From positions 1,401,501-1,465,500 of the forward strand of contig NZ_CP015506.1 of NCBI RefSeq assembly GCF_000294775.2: a stretch of DNA of 64,000 nucleotides, in the 5' to 3' direction. How positions within the stretch are numbered: the first letter of the stretch is position 1; every line of letters begins with the position of its first letter. The notes below the pieces were generated by a model, which did not search any database, was not told where the DNA came from, and saw nothing but the letters and a program-made list of their open reading frames with translations. The position numbers and the translations under genes are program-made. This DNA is from Cytobacillus oceanisediminis 2691. GTDB lineage: Bacteria > Bacillota > Bacilli > Bacillales > Cytobacillaceae. Shown here one piece after another: positions 44,776 through 56,369 of this stretch.

Positions 44776-45549
44776 TTGAAAAGTATTGTCATTAAGTGCG
44801 GAGGCAGTGTAATGGAAGAGCTGGGAGACGCTTTCTTTGATAGTCTTTTAGAGTTGAAGAAGGAAGAATACCAGATTGTTTTTGTTCACGGTGGAGGGCC
44901 GGCAATTAACAGCATGCTGGAACTTTTTAATATCCCTCATGAATTTGTCAATGGGCTAAGAAAAACGACTCCGGAAGTTCTGGAGGTAGCAGAGATGGTC
45001 TTGTCAGGACAATCCAACCGCAAGCTTACCTCAATGATCGAACTGCATGGATTGAGAGGGTTTGGCGTAAATGGCAGTGATGCGGGGTTGCTAAAGGCAG
45101 AATTTATCAATCAGGATGAGCTTGGACTGGTTGGTGAAATAACGGCAGTTAATCAGTCGGTACTGGAAATGTTATTTAATGAAGACCTGGTCCCTGTCAT
45201 TACTCCTATTGCAGCTGCAGAAGGCGGGATGAAATTGAATATCAATGCCGACTATGCGGCGGCAGCCGTTGCCAATGCCATTAAAGCTGAACATTGCATC
45301 TTTGTAACGGATGTAAAGGGAATATTCATTGACGGCAACCTCTCTCCTCAGCTTGACGCGGATGAAATTGAACAGCATATTAACGATAAAAAAATTACAG
45401 GCGGAATGATTCCAAAGGTTACCTCTGCCTTGAACCTAATCAGCAAAGGGCTAAATAGCGTAATGATTGTATCAGGAAAAGAAAAGTTTTATGAGGAAGG
45501 CATATGGAACGGTACGAATATATCTGCCAAGAAGGAGGTCTTAACTTGA
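44776..45549 (+). CDS. argB: Acetylglutamate kinase ArgB
   Basis: 257 residues. Phosphorylates N-acetylglutamate. Amino acid kinase motifs: IVIKCGGSVMEE, FVHGGGPAINSML, and the C-terminal KITGGMIPKV with Lys. Begins with TTG behind GAGGGGG. Lacks the N-terminal helix of arginine-inhibited kinases. Stop overlaps the argD start (TTGA). Confidence 0.95.
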   Translation: MKSIVIKCGGSVMEELGDAFFDSLLELKKEEYQIVFVHGGGPAINSMLELFNIPHEFVNGLRKTTPEVLEVAEMVLSGQSNRKLTSMIELHGLRGFGVNGSDAGLLKAEFINQDELGLVGEITAVNQSVLEMLFNEDLVPVITPIAAAEGGMKLNINADYAAAAVANAIKAEHCIFVTDVKGIFIDGNLSPQLDADEIEQHINDKKITGGMIPKVTSALNLISKGLNSVMIVSGKEKFYEEGIWNGTNISAKKEVLT

Positions 45550-46703
45550 GTAATCTATTTCCAACGTATGCCCGGTGGGAAGTGGAGCCGGAAAAAGCAG
45601 AAGGAAGTTATCTTTTTGATAAAAATAAGAAGCGCTATTTGGACTTCACCTCAGGGATTGGAGTCTGCAATCTTGGTCACCGTCCAGCAGCTGTACAAAA
45701 ATCAATCAATGAACAGCTGAATAAATTCTGGCATGTTTCCAATTTATATATACAGGATCAGCAGGAGGCTGCAGCAAAGACTCTCTCTGAAGCTGCGGGC
45801 ATGGACCTTGTATTCTTTGCCAACAGCGGAGCAGAAGCAAATGAAGCAGCGATTAAGCTTGCAAGAAAAGCTTCGGGAAGGAAAAAAATCATTACTTTTC
45901 AGCAATCATTCCACGGGAGAACCTTTGCCACAATGGCTGCAACGGGCCAGGAAAAAATTAAAAAAGGCTATGGTTCCATGCTTGAGACTTTTAAGTATGT
46001 TCCTTTTAATGATATTAATGCATTGGAGGAAGAGATTGACGCGGAAACAGCGGCTGTAATGCTGGAAATTGTACAGGGTGAAGGCGGGATTCACATTGGG
46101 AATCAGGAGTTTCTTACAAAAACTGAGCAGCTTTGCAAAGAATATGGGGCGCTCCTGATTGTAGATGAAATTCAGACCGGCATTGGCAGAACGGGTAAAG
46201 CCTTTGGATTTCAGCATTTTGACCTTACGCCCGATATCGTAACCGCAGCTAAAGGCCTGGGAAGCGGATTGCCAATAGGCGCAGTGATTGGAAAAAAAGC
46301 ATTGGAAGAAGTATTTGGACCAGGAAGCCATGGATCAACATTCGGCGGGAACCCGATCAGCATTGCAGCAGCTATTGCTACAATGAAGACAATATTTGAT
46401 GATGATTTTTTACAAGGCGTTCAGGAAAAGAGTGCATATCTTGCTGACAAATTGGCTGAATCGCTTGAACAGATTGAAGCTGTTAAGGAGATTCGCTATC
46501 TTGGTTTAATGGTCGGTATTGAATTAGATATCCCCCTTCCATCTTTGTTAAAGGAATTAAGAGCCAATTGCTTGCTTGCATTGCCTGCTGGGGAAAATGT
46601 TTTGCGGCTGCTGCCTCCGCTGACAGCATCAAAATCTGAAATAGATGAAGCGGTGCAAATTCTGCAATCCACACTAAAGGAATTTTCAAAATCAGCTGTT
46701 TAA
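45546..46703 (+). CDS. argD: Acetylornithine aminotransferase ArgD
   Basis: 385 residues, equal to B. subtilis ArgD. PLP-dependent class III aminotransferase: FFANSGAEANEAAIKLAR, FHGRTFATMAATG, LIVDEIQTGIGRTG and the Schiff-base Lys in TAAKGLGSGLPIGA. Probable TTG start at 45546, 7 bp after AGGAGG and overlapping the argB stop by four bases; a 14-codon longer ATG frame lies inside argB and lacks a site. Confidence 0.94.
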   Translation: MSNLFPTYARWEVEPEKAEGSYLFDKNKKRYLDFTSGIGVCNLGHRPAAVQKSINEQLNKFWHVSNLYIQDQQEAAAKTLSEAAGMDLVFFANSGAEANEAAIKLARKASGRKKIITFQQSFHGRTFATMAATGQEKIKKGYGSMLETFKYVPFNDINALEEEIDAETAAVMLEIVQGEGGIHIGNQEFLTKTEQLCKEYGALLIVDEIQTGIGRTGKAFGFQHFDLTPDIVTAAKGLGSGLPIGAVIGKKALEEVFGPGSHGSTFGGNPISIAAAIATMKTIFDDDFLQGVQEKSAYLADKLAESLEQIEAVKEIRYLGLMVGIELDIPLPSLLKELRANCLLALPAGENVLRLLPPLTASKSEIDEAVQILQSTLKEFSKSAV

Positions 46704-46723
46704 GCTGTATTATTTTTCAAGTG

Positions 46724-46741
46724 TATGAATAAAAATTAACT
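46724..46741. promoter_or_regulatory. Candidate ARG box before carA
   Basis: TATGAATAAAAATTAACT matches the B. subtilis ARG box CATGAATAAAAATTCAAG at 14 of 18 positions. It sits in the 77-bp argD-carA gap, where B. subtilis also has AhrC binding. Confidence 0.62.
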
Positions 46742-46780
46742 AGGTTATATAAATATACAGATAGCTTTGGGGTGTTGATA

Positions 46781-47860
46781 ATGGAAGGATACCTTCATTT
46801 AAATAGCGGCCATTCCTATAAAGGCCAATGGCTGACGGATCAGCCTGAAAAGGATGTAGAAGGGGAAATCGTTTTTTTTACAGGAATGACAGGCTACCAG
46901 GAAGTATTGACAGATCCCTCTTATAAGGACCAAATTATTGTGTTTACCTATCCTTTAATCGGAAATTACGGAATAAATGAGTCTGATTTTGAGAGTAAGA
47001 AATCTCATGTGGCAGGGGTTATTGTTTATGAAGGAAGCAGAAATCCTTCGCATTACAAATCGGCTTATTCGCTTCAGGAATACCTTCAGAAATGGAATAT
47101 TCCATTATTAGGGCATATGGATACCCGATCAATTGTAAAGAAAATCCGTTCAGAAGGAAGCATGCCGGCAAAAATGTCTTCTTCGGAAACTGCCCCCGGC
47201 GGATTGCTGCTTCGAAAGGATAAAAAAGTTTGCAAAGTATCTTCGCAAACAATGGAGTGCTGTGGAGAGGGAAGCATTCATATAGTTGTCATCGATTTTG
47301 GCGCTAAAAAATCAATTGTGGATTCATTGCTGAAAAGAGCGTGCAAGGTTACATCTGTTCCTTACAATACAAGCTTTGAACAGATTAAAAAACTAAATCC
47401 AGACGGTGTAGTGCTTTCAAACGGGCCTGGAGATCCTAAAGAATTAAAAAGCATCCTTCCGGAATTAAAAAAGGTGCTGGAGCAGTATCCGGCATTGGGA
47501 ATTTGTCTTGGCCACCAACTGGCTGCTTTAGCATTTGGCGGCAACACAAAAAAACTGTCCTTCGGCCATAGGGGTGCCAACCACCCGATTGCGGACATGA
47601 AGAAGGGCACAGTATTTATGTCATCACAAAATCATAGCTATGTGGTTGATGAAGAAAGCATAAAAGATACCGGGTTTAAAACCCGCTATGTAAACCTGCA
47701 TGACCAGTCAATTGAGGGACTAATGCATAAGGTCCTGCCAATCCATACGGTCCAATTCCATCCGGAAGCCCATCCGGGACCTGCGGATGGTGATTATATT
47801 TTTGATGAGTTTATGAACATGATTCAAGAGGAGAATAGGAGAGTTTTCGCTTATGCCTAA
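46781..47860 (+). CDS. carA: Carbamoyl phosphate synthase small chain, arginine-specific (CarA)
   Basis: 359 residues. Glutamine amidotransferase subunit. The C-terminal class I GATase has nucleophile Cys in ALGICLGHQLAALAFG, and His/Glu in VQFHPEAHPGP; the N-terminal CPSase domain has FFTGMTGYQEVLTDPSY. Encoded within the arg operon rather than with pyr genes, so it serves citrulline synthesis. ATG 46781 has GGGGTG at 6 bp; GTG and TTG codons just upstream are in frame. Confidence 0.94.
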   Translation: MEGYLHLNSGHSYKGQWLTDQPEKDVEGEIVFFTGMTGYQEVLTDPSYKDQIIVFTYPLIGNYGINESDFESKKSHVAGVIVYEGSRNPSHYKSAYSLQEYLQKWNIPLLGHMDTRSIVKKIRSEGSMPAKMSSSETAPGGLLLRKDKKVCKVSSQTMECCGEGSIHIVVIDFGAKKSIVDSLLKRACKVTSVPYNTSFEQIKKLNPDGVVLSNGPGDPKELKSILPELKKVLEQYPALGICLGHQLAALAFGGNTKKLSFGHRGANHPIADMKKGTVFMSSQNHSYVVDEESIKDTGFKTRYVNLHDQSIEGLMHKVLPIHTVQFHPEAHPGPADGDYIFDEFMNMIQEENRRVFAYA

Positions 47861-50800
47861 AGACACCAGCATCCAATCCATATTAGTAATCGGCTCCGGC
47901 CCGATTGTCATCGGGCAGGCAGCAGAATTTGACTACGCAGGAACACAGGCCTGCGCAGCATTAAAGGAAGAAGGCTATAAGGTTATCCTTGTTAATAACA
48001 ATCCGGCTACCATTATGTCTGACAAAGCTTTTGCAGACAAAGTCTACTTTGAGCCGATGACAGCTGACAGCCTTGAGAAGATTATAAAGATAGAACGTCC
48101 CGATGGCCTGCTTGCCACACTGGGAGGCCAGACAGGTTTAAATCTTGCTTTTAAACTGAGTGAATCAGGTGTGCTTGAACATTATGGAGTGAAGCTTTTG
48201 GGCAGCAGCATTGAATCCATTAAGAAAGGCGAAGACCGGGAAGCTTTTCGTAAGCTGATGAACGAGCTTAACGAACCTGTTCCCGAAAGCATCATTGTCC
48301 ATGAAGTAAATGAAGCCATCCAATTTGCCCGCGAAATTGGATTTCCTATTATCGTCCGTCCAGCTTATACTCTTGGCGGAACAGGAGGAGGTATAGCAGG
48401 AGATTTTGATGAACTGACATCTTTGGTGCAGGGCGGTTTAAAAGAGAGTGCGATCAGCCAATGCCTGGTTGAAAAAAGCATAGCAGGATTTAAGGAAGTA
48501 GAATACGAGGTCATGCGGGATTCACAGAATACGTGCATCACTATATGTAATATGGAAAACATTGATCCTGTAGGAGTTCATACCGGTGACTCAATTGTTG
48601 TCGCACCTTCACAAACCTTAACAGATGATGAGTATCAGATGCTGAGAACAGCTTCTATCAAGATCATATCCGAGCTTGGCATTATTGGAGGGTGCAACAT
48701 TCAGTTTGCCCTTGATCCTCATAGCAAGAATTATTACCTAATTGAAGTCAATCCTCGAGTCAGCAGGTCATCTGCCCTTGCTTCCAAAGCAACAGGCTAT
48801 CCAATTGCCAGAATGGCTGCAAAGCTTGCCGTCGGGTATACCTTATCGGAAATTATCAACCCTGTAACAGGAGATACTTTTGCAAGCTTTGAACCAGCCC
48901 TGGATTATGTCATCGTTAAGTTTCCAAAATGGCCATTTGATAAATTTCCTTCTGCGGACCGCAAACTCGGAACGCAGATGAAAGCAACCGGAGAAGTAAT
49001 GGGGATTGACCGGAATCTTGAACGGGCTCTCTTAAAGGCAATCCATTCACTTGAAGTGAAGGTGAATGATTTGAAATCACCTGGCTTATCAGCTAAATCG
49101 GTTACCTCACTTGAGGAACTGCTGTTAAAGCAGACTGATGAAAGATTCTTTACCGTAATTGAATTACTCCGGAGAAATTACTCATTGCAAGCTTTACACT
49201 CTATCACAAAAATTGATTATTTCTATCTCAATATACTCAATGAAATGGTAAAGCTGGAAAGGCAAATCTCTGCTTTAACACTTGATGAAGCAACAAAAGA
49301 AGAGCTGCAGCTATTTAAGGAAAAGGGCTTTAGTGATAAGTTTCTTGCATTGGAATGGAAAGTTTCGGAAAAAGCAGTCAGGGACAAACGCAAAAAAGCT
49401 GGCATTCTGCCTGCCTATAAAATGGTTGACACATGTGCAGCTGAATTTGAAGCACAATCTAATTATTATTACTCCAGTTATTTTGGCGAAAATGAACAAG
49501 TAAAGAGTGATAAGAGGAAAGTCCTGATTATTGGAAGCGGCCCCATCAGAATTGGCCAGGGCATTGAATTTGATTATTGCTCCGTTCAGGGAGTATTTGC
49601 TCTGAGGGATGAAGGCGTTGAGACAATCATGATCAATAATAACCCTGAAACGGTAAGTACGGATTATACAACCGCTGACAGGCTTTATTTTGAACCGCTA
49701 ATTCTTGAGGATATCTTAAATGTTATTGAAGCAGAAGGGATTTCAGAAGTCATTGTGCAGCTTGGCGGGCAGACAGCTCTGAATCTGGCATCCGCACTTG
49801 AAAGTTATGGTGTTACCCTGCTTGGAACTGACTCAAATACCATAGATGCATTAGAGGACCGGAAGCTATTTTATCAGCTGCTGGATGATTTGAATATTCC
49901 GCGGATAAAAGGTGATGTTGTCCACTCAGAAGAAGAGCTAAAAGAAGCAGCCGAAAACATTGGATTCCCGATTCTTGTCCGCCCATCCTATGTTATAGGA
50001 GGGAGAGGGATGGAACGTATTTCTTCATCATCTGAGCTGGAGGGTTATTTAGCGAAAGGTGATGTCCCTTATCCGATTTTAATTGATCAATTCGTGCATG
50101 CTTCAGAAGCTGAGCTTGATCTGGCAGCAGACGGAAATCATATCTGTGCACCTGCAATTATGGAGCATATTGAAAAAACGGGTGTTCACTCTGGCGACAG
50201 CATGTCCGTTCTCCCGCCGCAAAATCTTTCAGAAAATGTCCAGAATAAAATGCTAGCCTATGCAAAAGCCATTGTGCAAAAGCTCCGGTATAAAGGACTC
50301 ATGAATATTCAGTATATCGTTAACGGCGAAGAAGTATTTATTCTTGAAATAAACCCTCGTGCAAGCAGAACTGTACCAATTATCAGCAAGGTAACAGGCG
50401 TACAGCTAGTGGGGATTGCGACAAAAATATTGCTTGGGAAATATAGTTTGTCGAAAGATGAAATTCCGGATGCTGCAAAACTCCCATTTGTATGTGTGAA
50501 ATTCCCGGTTTTCTCTAATTATGCTTTAAAGGGATTGGACAGCAAAGTAGGTCCTGAAATGAAATCAACAGGAGAGGCCATTTCACTCGCACCAAATTTT
50601 GAGGCGGCAATCAGAAAGTCTTTCCATGCTGGTTTAAATGATGCTAAAGGCAAATGTGTCGTAATTGCAAACTCTCCAGAAACAGAAGAACTAACTCATT
50701 ATATTAATAAGGCTAAAGTAGTACCTGTTTTTCTGACTCAAGGCAATATGGATTGGAATGTCCAGGAAACCTTCGCCTTATATAATCCTGGCATAAGTGA

Positions 50801-50978
50801 AGAAGATAAGAGAATGAGAGAAATGGGAACCAAAAACAGAATTTTGACTTTCAGTGAAAAAGAAACGCTTATTGCATTATTAAAATCAATGTCTGCAGGC
50901 GATTGGGATGTTAAATCCATTGAAGATTGGCAGGGCATTAAAAATAATACTGGAGAAAAGGAAGTGGGCGTCTTATGA
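47853..50978 (+). CDS. carB: Carbamoyl phosphate synthase large chain, arginine-specific (CarB)
   Basis: 1,041 residues. Two homologous ATP-grasp halves: the first (~1-400) phosphorylates bicarbonate, the second (~550-930) phosphorylates carbamate. Each half begins with a paired motif ([20 protein letters not shown] and [20 protein letters not shown]). HHTGDS-type loops, [20 protein letters not shown] and [19 protein letters not shown] are intact. Short C-terminal allosteric region. Starts 8 bp inside carA and overlaps argF by 4 bp. Confidence 0.95.
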   Translation: MPKDTSIQSILVIGSGPIVIGQAAEFDYAGTQACAALKEEGYKVILVNNNPATIMSDKAFADKVYFEPMTADSLEKIIKIERPDGLLATLGGQTGLNLAFKLSESGVLEHYGVKLLGSSIESIKKGEDREAFRKLMNELNEPVPESIIVHEVNEAIQFAREIGFPIIVRPAYTLGGTGGGIAGDFDELTSLVQGGLKESAISQCLVEKSIAGFKEVEYEVMRDSQNTCITICNMENIDPVGVHTGDSIVVAPSQTLTDDEYQMLRTASIKIISELGIIGGCNIQFALDPHSKNYYLIEVNPRVSRSSALASKATGYPIARMAAKLAVGYTLSEIINPVTGDTFASFEPALDYVIVKFPKWPFDKFPSADRKLGTQMKATGEVMGIDRNLERALLKAIHSLEVKVNDLKSPGLSAKSVTSLEELLLKQTDERFFTVIELLRRNYSLQALHSITKIDYFYLNILNEMVKLERQISALTLDEATKEELQLFKEKGFSDKFLALEWKVSEKAVRDKRKKAGILPAYKMVDTCAAEFEAQSNYYYSSYFGENEQVKSDKRKVLIIGSGPIRIGQGIEFDYCSVQGVFALRDEGVETIMINNNPETVSTDYTTADRLYFEPLILEDILNVIEAEGISEVIVQLGGQTALNLASALESYGVTLLGTDSNTIDALEDRKLFYQLLDDLNIPRIKGDVVHSEEELKEAAENIGFPILVRPSYVIGGRGMERISSSSELEGYLAKGDVPYPILIDQFVHASEAELDLAADGNHICAPAIMEHIEKTGVHSGDSMSVLPPQNLSENVQNKMLAYAKAIVQKLRYKGLMNIQYIVNGEEVFILEINPRASRTVPIISKVTGVQLVGIATKILLGKYSLSKDEIPDAAKLPFVCVKFPVFSNYALKGLDSKVGPEMKSTGEAISLAPNFEAAIRKSFHAGLNDAKGKCVVIANSPETEELTHYINKAKVVPVFLTQGNMDWNVQETFALYNPGISEEDKRMREMGTKNRILTFSEKETLIALLKSMSAGDWDVKSIEDWQGIKNNTGEKEVGVL

Positions 50979-51931
50979 TTTCAATTCAGGCTGCGGATAA
51001 GGGTATAAATATAAAAGGAAAAGATTTTCTAACACTTGCAGACTTTTCATCAGAGGAAATTAAGGGGCTGCTGGAAAAAGCAAAGCAATTAAAAGAAGCT
51101 CATCTGCAGGGTGCAGAAACTCCCATCCTAAAAGGCAAAATTCTTGGCATGATTTTTGAAAAGTCATCTACACGCACAAGAGTTTCCTTTGAAGCAGGTA
51201 TGCTGCAGCTTGGGGGCCATGCCTTATATTTAAACAGCCAGGACCTGCAGCTTGGAAGAGGAGAAAGCATTGCGGATACAGCTAAAGTGCTTTCACAGTA
51301 TGTTGATGCGATTATGATCCGCACATTCTCCCATGCAAAGATCCAGGAACTGGCTCATCATGCGGACATTCCGGTCATTAACGGCTTGACCGATCTTTAT
51401 CATCCGTGCCAGGCTCTTGCCGATCTCCTTACAATTGAAGAGAAAAATGGGGAGTTAAAAGGCCAAAACCTGGTATATGTAGGCGATGGCAATAATGTGG
51501 CCCATTCTTTAATGATTGCTTCTGCCAAGATGGGGGTAAATATCACGATTGCCTGTCCTATAGGGTATGAGCCAGATAATTTTGTTCTCCAGCAATCACA
51601 AGAGTTTGCCGAACAAAGCGGTTCAAAGGTAAAGATAACATCTAACCCTGAAGAAGCGGTTGCTAATGCCGATGCCATCTATACAGATGTCTGGACGAGC
51701 ATGGGACAGGAAGATGAGAATGAACAGAGGCTGAAAGACTTTGCTGATTATCAGGTTAATGAATATCTTGTCCAAAAAGCCAAAAAAGATTACGTCTTTT
51801 TGCATTGCCTGCCTGCCCATCGCGGTGAGGAAGTTACAGCGGAGGTCATTGATGGAAATAATTCCGCTGTCTTTCAGCAGGCTGGGAACAGGCTTCATGT
51901 TCAAAAAGCCATTCTTTCAGAGATATTATAA
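50975..51931 (+). CDS. argF: Ornithine carbamoyltransferase ArgF
   Basis: 318 residues. Makes citrulline from ornithine and carbamoyl phosphate. Carbamoyl phosphate loop [24 protein letters not shown], ornithine loop [12 protein letters not shown]. Its ATG overlaps the carB stop (ATGA), so substrate maker and user are co-translated. Last gene of the arg operon; a strong terminator follows. Confidence 0.95.
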   Translation: MISIQAADKGINIKGKDFLTLADFSSEEIKGLLEKAKQLKEAHLQGAETPILKGKILGMIFEKSSTRTRVSFEAGMLQLGGHALYLNSQDLQLGRGESIADTAKVLSQYVDAIMIRTFSHAKIQELAHHADIPVINGLTDLYHPCQALADLLTIEEKNGELKGQNLVYVGDGNNVAHSLMIASAKMGVNITIACPIGYEPDNFVLQQSQEFAEQSGSKVKITSNPEEAVANADAIYTDVWTSMGQEDENEQRLKDFADYQVNEYLVQKAKKDYVFLHCLPAHRGEEVTAEVIDGNNSAVFQQAGNRLHVQKAILSEIL

Positions 51932-51932
51932 T

Positions 51933-51967
51933 GAAAAAGCCTTCTCAGCACAGAGAAGGCTTTTTCA
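51933..51967. terminator. Bidirectional terminator argF / uppP
   Basis: Perfect stem GAAAAAGCCTTCTC/GAGAAGGCTTTTTC, loop AGCACA, directly before the uppP stop codon. Confidence 0.95.
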
Positions 51968-52780
51968 TTAAGATAGGAAATAAACCAGCGGTCCAACAAT
52001 AAAACAATAAATCGCAAAATACTTCAGGTTTCCTTTAGCCATAATATTCATAAACCATTTTAAAGAGAAGTAAGATGCAACTAGTGAAGCAACAAAGGCG
52101 ATTGTATAGGGAATCGCATATTCAGATAAATTGGGATCCGTTAAAATGTCATTAAAACCAAGAATCATTCCGCCGGCGCTTACCGGGATATATAAAAGGA
52201 AAGAGAACCTTAGAGCTGTTTCCTGTTTCATCCCCAGCCCCATTGCCGCTACAATAGTGGCACCGGAACGGCTGATTCCCGGTATCAGGGCAACTGCCTG
52301 TGCAAGTCCTACAATAATTGCATCCTTATAAGATAATTCAGCATCATTTTTCCGTCCGCGTAAATTGCGGATCAGCCACAGTGCAAGTCCTGTCAAGATA
52401 AGAGTAATCCCAACTGTTTTTATATTTGCAAGGTGCATATCGATAAAATCCTCGAGCAAAATGCCGATGACACCTGCAGGAATGGTTCCGATAATCAAGT
52501 AAATGATAAATCGAAAGTCTGATTCCGCCTGTTTATCTTTGGTTGTAATGTATGCAAGGCCGTTTCGGATGAGTCTCATAATATCTTCCCTGTATATAAG
52601 CAGCACAGCTAATAATGAGGCTGTATTTACAAGGAGGGCAAAGCTAAGGCCTTTGATGTCAAGCCCGAAAAAATGCTGGGCAATCTCCAGATGCCCGCTC
52701 GATGAAATGGGAATAGGCTCTGTAAATCCCTGAAATAATCCCAAAAACAAGTATTTAAGCAATGTTAGAAAATCAGTCAC
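51968..52780 (-). CDS. uppP: Undecaprenyl-diphosphate phosphatase UppP (BacA family)
   Basis: 270 residues, about eight transmembrane helices. Removes a phosphate from undecaprenyl pyrophosphate, recycling the cell-wall lipid carrier. The two active-site motifs are present: [15 protein letters not shown] (E-x3-E-type/SSSGH, with P where F or Y is usual) and [12 protein letters not shown] start at 52780 with GGAGG at 8 bp is preferred; the frame extends 7 codons upstream. Confidence 0.9.
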   Translation of the reverse strand: MTDFLTLLKYLFLGLFQGFTEPIPISSSGHLEIAQHFFGLDIKGLSFALLVNTASLLAVLLIYREDIMRLIRNGLAYITTKDKQAESDFRFIIYLIIGTIPAGVIGILLEDFIDMHLANIKTVGITLILTGLALWLIRNLRGRKNDAELSYKDAIIVGLAQAVALIPGISRSGATIVAAMGLGMKQETALRFSFLLYIPVSAGGMILGFNDILTDPNLSEYAIPYTIAFVASLVASYFSLKWFMNIMAKGNLKYFAIYCFIVGPLVYFLS

Positions 52781-52951
52781 AAGTAAATCCTCCATAATCA
52801 AATCTCATACCACCCATTTAACTATAAAAAAGGCATCAGAGTAAAGTGATATCCTTTTCATTGCTTTTGTGCGATGCCAATAGTTTCCCTCATGAGAGAT
52901 GCAAGAGTGGAAATAATAATAAGTGATTTACGATTAAAGGAGGTATTCAGC

Positions 52952-53131
52952 ATGGGGCAAAACAGACAATTCAAGCCTGGCCAGAAAGCGCCTAATAATG
53001 GAATTTATATAGAAATTGGCGAAACGGGAAGTAACGTCAATAATCCTCAAATGCTTAAAATGAGAGCCGGGGATCAATTTCCGGAAACATCCAATCATAA
53101 CCGGCTTTGGACGTATAAAAGAAAGCCTTGA
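52952..53131 (+). CDS. yjzC: YjzC family protein
   Basis: 59 residues, exactly the length of B. subtilis YjzC. It starts MGQNRQFKPGQKAPNNGIYI and ends NRLWTYKRKP. AAAGGAGG lies 8 bp before the ATG; the upstream in-frame extension is not needed. Role unknown; the short Gly/Pro-rich form recalls small zinc-ribbon-like proteins but has no Cys. Confidence 0.93.
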   Translation: MGQNRQFKPGQKAPNNGIYIEIGETGSNVNNPQMLKMRAGDQFPETSNHNRLWTYKRKP

Positions 53132-53176
53132 TTTTGATTAATGATAAAGAAGATGGGGAAATAGTATAAACAAAGT

Positions 53177-53203
53177 AGCCATCCCAATTGCGGATGGCTT
53201 TTT
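53177..53203 (+). terminator. Terminator after yjzC
   Basis: Stem AGCCATCC/GGATGGCT with a 7-nt loop, followed by TTTTT. Confidence 0.88.
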
Positions 53204-53228
53204 AGACTGAGAATAAACTGCTGGAAAC

Positions 53229-53256
53229 TTTACATATGAAAAGATTGGATTATAAT
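53229..53256 (+). promoter_or_regulatory. Sigma-A promoter of clpB
   Basis: TTTACA, 16-bp spacer, TATAAT; start expected near 53263. Confidence 0.75.
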
Positions 53257-53265
53257 AAAATTAAA

Positions 53266-53282
53266 GGTCAAAAAAGGTCAAA
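53266..53282. promoter_or_regulatory. CtsR operator before clpB
   Basis: GGTCAAA-AAA-GGTCAAA, a perfect tandem heptad for the heat-shock repressor CtsR. It lies between the predicted transcription start and the ribosome site AGGAGG. Confidence 0.93.
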
Positions 53283-53296
53283 TAGGAGGTTGCACA

Positions 53297-55894
53297 GTGG
53301 ATTTAAATCGGATGACAGAGCGGCTTCAGGAAGGGTTATTAAATGCACAGTCCATAGCAATACGCGAGCAGCATCAGGAAGTGGATGAAGCACATTTATT
53401 CCTGGCTTTAACGGGACAGGAAAACAGCCTGATATCATTATTACTGTCAAAAATGCAGATTCCGGCTAATTCTTTTAATAATAAAATGAAGGAAGCACTG
53501 AGGAAAAAACCGCAGGTGTCCGGCTCAGGAATGGATCAAGGAAAATTGTATATATCCGGTAAGCTGCAGCGGCTGCTGGCGGAAGCAGAAAATTATATGA
53601 AGATCTATCAGGATGAATTCATGTCAGTTGAGCATGTTTTCATGGCTGCTGCAGCAGCGGAAACCGAAACGGCAGCAGTTTTAAAGGCTTACGGAATCAA
53701 TAAAGAAAAAGTGGAGCAGGCGATTAAGGAGATTAGGGGGAATCAGAGGGTGACATCGCAAAATCCGGAATCAACATATGAGGCTTTAAAAAAATATGGA
53801 AGAGATCTTGTTGCAGAGGTGAAACAGGGGAAAGTTGATCCTGTAATTGGCCGGGATAGTGAAATCAGGCATGTCATTCGCATCCTTTCAAGGAAAACCA
53901 AAAATAATCCAGTTTTAATAGGCGAACCTGGGGTAGGAAAGACAGCTATTGTCGAAGGATTGGCACAAAGAATAGTACGTAAAGATGTGCCTGAGGGCCT
54001 TAAGGATAAAACCATTTTTGCCCTTGATATGAGCGCTTTAATTGCTGGAGCCAAATTCCGGGGGGAATTCGAGGAAAGACTGAAAGCTGTATTAAATGAG
54101 GTTAAGAAAAGCGAAGGCAGAATTCTTCTTTTTATTGATGAACTTCATACCATTGTTGGAGCGGGCAAGACAGAAGGAGCAATGGATGCAGGGAATATGC
54201 TGAAGCCTATGCTTGCAAGAGGTGAATTGCACTGTATAGGAGCTACCACTCTTGAGGAACACCGCAAATATATCGAAAAGGATCCAGCCCTGGAACGGCG
54301 TTTTCAGCAGGTATTAGTGCAGGAGCCGGATGTAGAGGATACAATCTCAATTCTCAGAGGACTGAAGGAGCGCTTTGAAATCCATCATGGAGTCAATATC
54401 CACGATCGGGCTATAGTGGCTGCCGCAACCTTGTCAGACAGATATATTACTGACCGGTTCCTTCCTGATAAAGCGATTGACCTGGTTGACGAAGCTTGTG
54501 CCATGATCAGGACGGAAATCGATTCAATGCCATCGGAGTTGGATGAAGTTACAAGAAGAGTCATGCAGCTTGAGATAGAAGAAGCAGCTTTACGAAAAGA
54601 GAGTGATGAAGGAAGCAAGCAGAGGCTTGCAGACCTGCAAAAGGAACTGGCTGAATTAAAAGACCAGGCTAACAGCATGAAAGCAAAATGGCAGCTTGAA
54701 AAAGAAGGAATCCAGAAAGTTCAGGAAAAACGGGAGCAGCTTGAGAAAATACGCCGTGAACTGGAAGAAGCAGAAAATAATTATGACTTGAATAAAGCTG
54801 CAGAACTGCGCCATGGAAGAATCCCTTCTTTGGAAAGGGAGTTGAAAGATCTTGAAAGTGCTGTTAACGAGAATCAAGGGGAAAGGCTGCTGAGAGAGGA
54901 AGTAACAGAAGAAGAAATTGCCGGCATTGTGGCAAGGTGGACAGGTATTCCAGTAGTTAAACTTGTTGAAGGAGAACGCGAAAAGCTGCTTCGTCTTGAA
55001 AGCATTCTTCACAAAAGAGTGATTGGCCAGGATGAAGCTGTCCAGCTTGTGTCAGATGCTGTCCTTAGGGCAAGGGCAGGAATTAAAGATCCTAACCGCC
55101 CTATTGGCTCCTTCATCTTCCTGGGCCCTACTGGGGTAGGAAAAACAGAATTGGCAAAGGCACTTGCACAGTCACTATTCGATAGTGAAGAACAAATAAT
55201 CCGAATTGATATGTCCGAATATATGGAAAAACATGCTGTATCAAGATTGATTGGTGCTCCTCCGGGGTATGTAGGATATGAGGAAGGCGGTCAGCTGACA
55301 GAAGCTGTCAGAAGGAAGCCATACTCAGTAATCCTGCTTGATGAAATTGAAAAAGCCCATCCTGAAGTATTCAATATCCTTCTGCAGATGCTTGATGATG
55401 GAAGAATCACTGACTCACAGGGCCGTACGGTTGATTTTAAAAATACGGTTATCATTATGACTTCCAATATCGGCTCCCATTTTCTTTTGGAACGTTCTTC
55501 TGGTGAAGAAGATATATCTGAAGAAACAAGAGAAACTGTCCTTGGACAGCTGCGGAGCCATTTCCGTCCAGAGTTTCTGAACAGAGTGGACGAAATTATT
55601 CTGTTTAAGCCTTTGGCTCTTAATGAAATAAAGAGTATCGTTTTAAAATTAATTACTCAGCTTCAAGCAAGATTATCCGATCAGCATATTAAGTTGAGTA
55701 TAAATGATAATGCCAAAGAATATATTGCAGAAAACGGATTTGATCCCATCTATGGAGCCAGGCCGCTCAAGCGTTTTATCCAAAGGAACGTTGAAACAGC
55801 ACTCGCCCGCAAAATAATCGCAGGTGAAATTAAGGATTACAGTGAAGTTGTCATATCCGCAGATAACGGCAAAATGGAACTGCTGGTAAAATAG
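53297..55894 (+). CDS. clpB: ATP-dependent disaggregase ClpB
   Basis: 865 residues. N domain (1-145), AAA+ module 1 with Walker [14 protein letters not shown] and Walker [16 protein letters not shown], long coiled-coil M domain (~400-530; [20 protein letters not shown]), AAA+ module 2 with [14 protein letters not shown] and [16 protein letters not shown]-terminal D2 domain. No ClpP-binding IGF/L loop, as expected for ClpB. Works with DnaK to dissolve aggregates. GTG start after AGGAGG. B. subtilis 168 lacks clpB, so this marks a different lineage. CtsR controlled. Confidence 0.95.
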   Translation: MDLNRMTERLQEGLLNAQSIAIREQHQEVDEAHLFLALTGQENSLISLLLSKMQIPANSFNNKMKEALRKKPQVSGSGMDQGKLYISGKLQRLLAEAENYMKIYQDEFMSVEHVFMAAAAAETETAAVLKAYGINKEKVEQAIKEIRGNQRVTSQNPESTYEALKKYGRDLVAEVKQGKVDPVIGRDSEIRHVIRILSRKTKNNPVLIGEPGVGKTAIVEGLAQRIVRKDVPEGLKDKTIFALDMSALIAGAKFRGEFEERLKAVLNEVKKSEGRILLFIDELHTIVGAGKTEGAMDAGNMLKPMLARGELHCIGATTLEEHRKYIEKDPALERRFQQVLVQEPDVEDTISILRGLKERFEIHHGVNIHDRAIVAAATLSDRYITDRFLPDKAIDLVDEACAMIRTEIDSMPSELDEVTRRVMQLEIEEAALRKESDEGSKQRLADLQKELAELKDQANSMKAKWQLEKEGIQKVQEKREQLEKIRRELEEAENNYDLNKAAELRHGRIPSLERELKDLESAVNENQGERLLREEVTEEEIAGIVARWTGIPVVKLVEGEREKLLRLESILHKRVIGQDEAVQLVSDAVLRARAGIKDPNRPIGSFIFLGPTGVGKTELAKALAQSLFDSEEQIIRIDMSEYMEKHAVSRLIGAPPGYVGYEEGGQLTEAVRRKPYSVILLDEIEKAHPEVFNILLQMLDDGRITDSQGRTVDFKNTVIIMTSNIGSHFLLERSSGEEDISEETRETVLGQLRSHFRPEFLNRVDEIILFKPLALNEIKSIVLKLITQLQARLSDQHIKLSINDNAKEYIAENGFDPIYGARPLKRFIQRNVETALARKIIAGEIKDYSEVVISADNGKMELLVK

Positions 55895-55900
55895 GGAACA

Positions 55901-55944
55901 AATGAAAAGAATCATCCTGAATCAATCAGGATGACTCTTTTCAT
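55901..55944. terminator. Terminator clpB / yjzD
   Basis: Long stem AATGAAAAGA-TCATCCTGA / TCAGGATGA-TCTTTTCATT with small mismatches, loop ATCAA; usable from both sides. Confidence 0.88.
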
Positions 55945-55963
55945 TTCCTGCATAAGCAGCAGA

Positions 55964-56155
55964 TTAATGAAGTCCTTCTTTCTCAACAGGACCTTCAGGA
56001 ATGATGGAAGCGACAACAAAAATTAAAACACTTGTCCCAACCGCCAGAATGGAGCCGGTTACAAAATCGTATGGCGCTCCTAGCATTGAAGAAACTACGT
56101 ACGTTAACATTTGAACAAGAAGGAAAGTCCAGAAGAATGTCCAAAAGAATCTCAT
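55964..56155 (-). CDS. yjzD: YjzD-like small membrane protein (DUF2929)
   Basis: 63 residues with two transmembrane helices (FWTFLLVQMLTYVVSSML and ILAVGTSVLIFVVASII) and a short acidic tail EGPVEKEGLH. Length and position between clpB/yjzC and yjaU match YjzD, a DUF2929 member. Function unknown. Confidence 0.88.
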   Translation of the reverse strand: MRFFWTFFWTFLLVQMLTYVVSSMLGAPYDFVTGSILAVGTSVLIFVVASIIPEGPVEKEGLH

Positions 56156-56369
56156 CTATTTCACCTCTAACATAATTAATCCCTTTTCATATTAGCATAA
56201 GCTATTAAAGAAATAAATTTATTTTTACATCCTATACATGTACTTTTCAACTCTCTGATTGGATACAGCCTGCTTCATATTGAACTTGTCTAAAACTAGG
56301 CAAATCCCCCATTCATTTTAATTTTACTCACATACATTATTATGAACAAACTTGCAAAGGAGTTTTACT

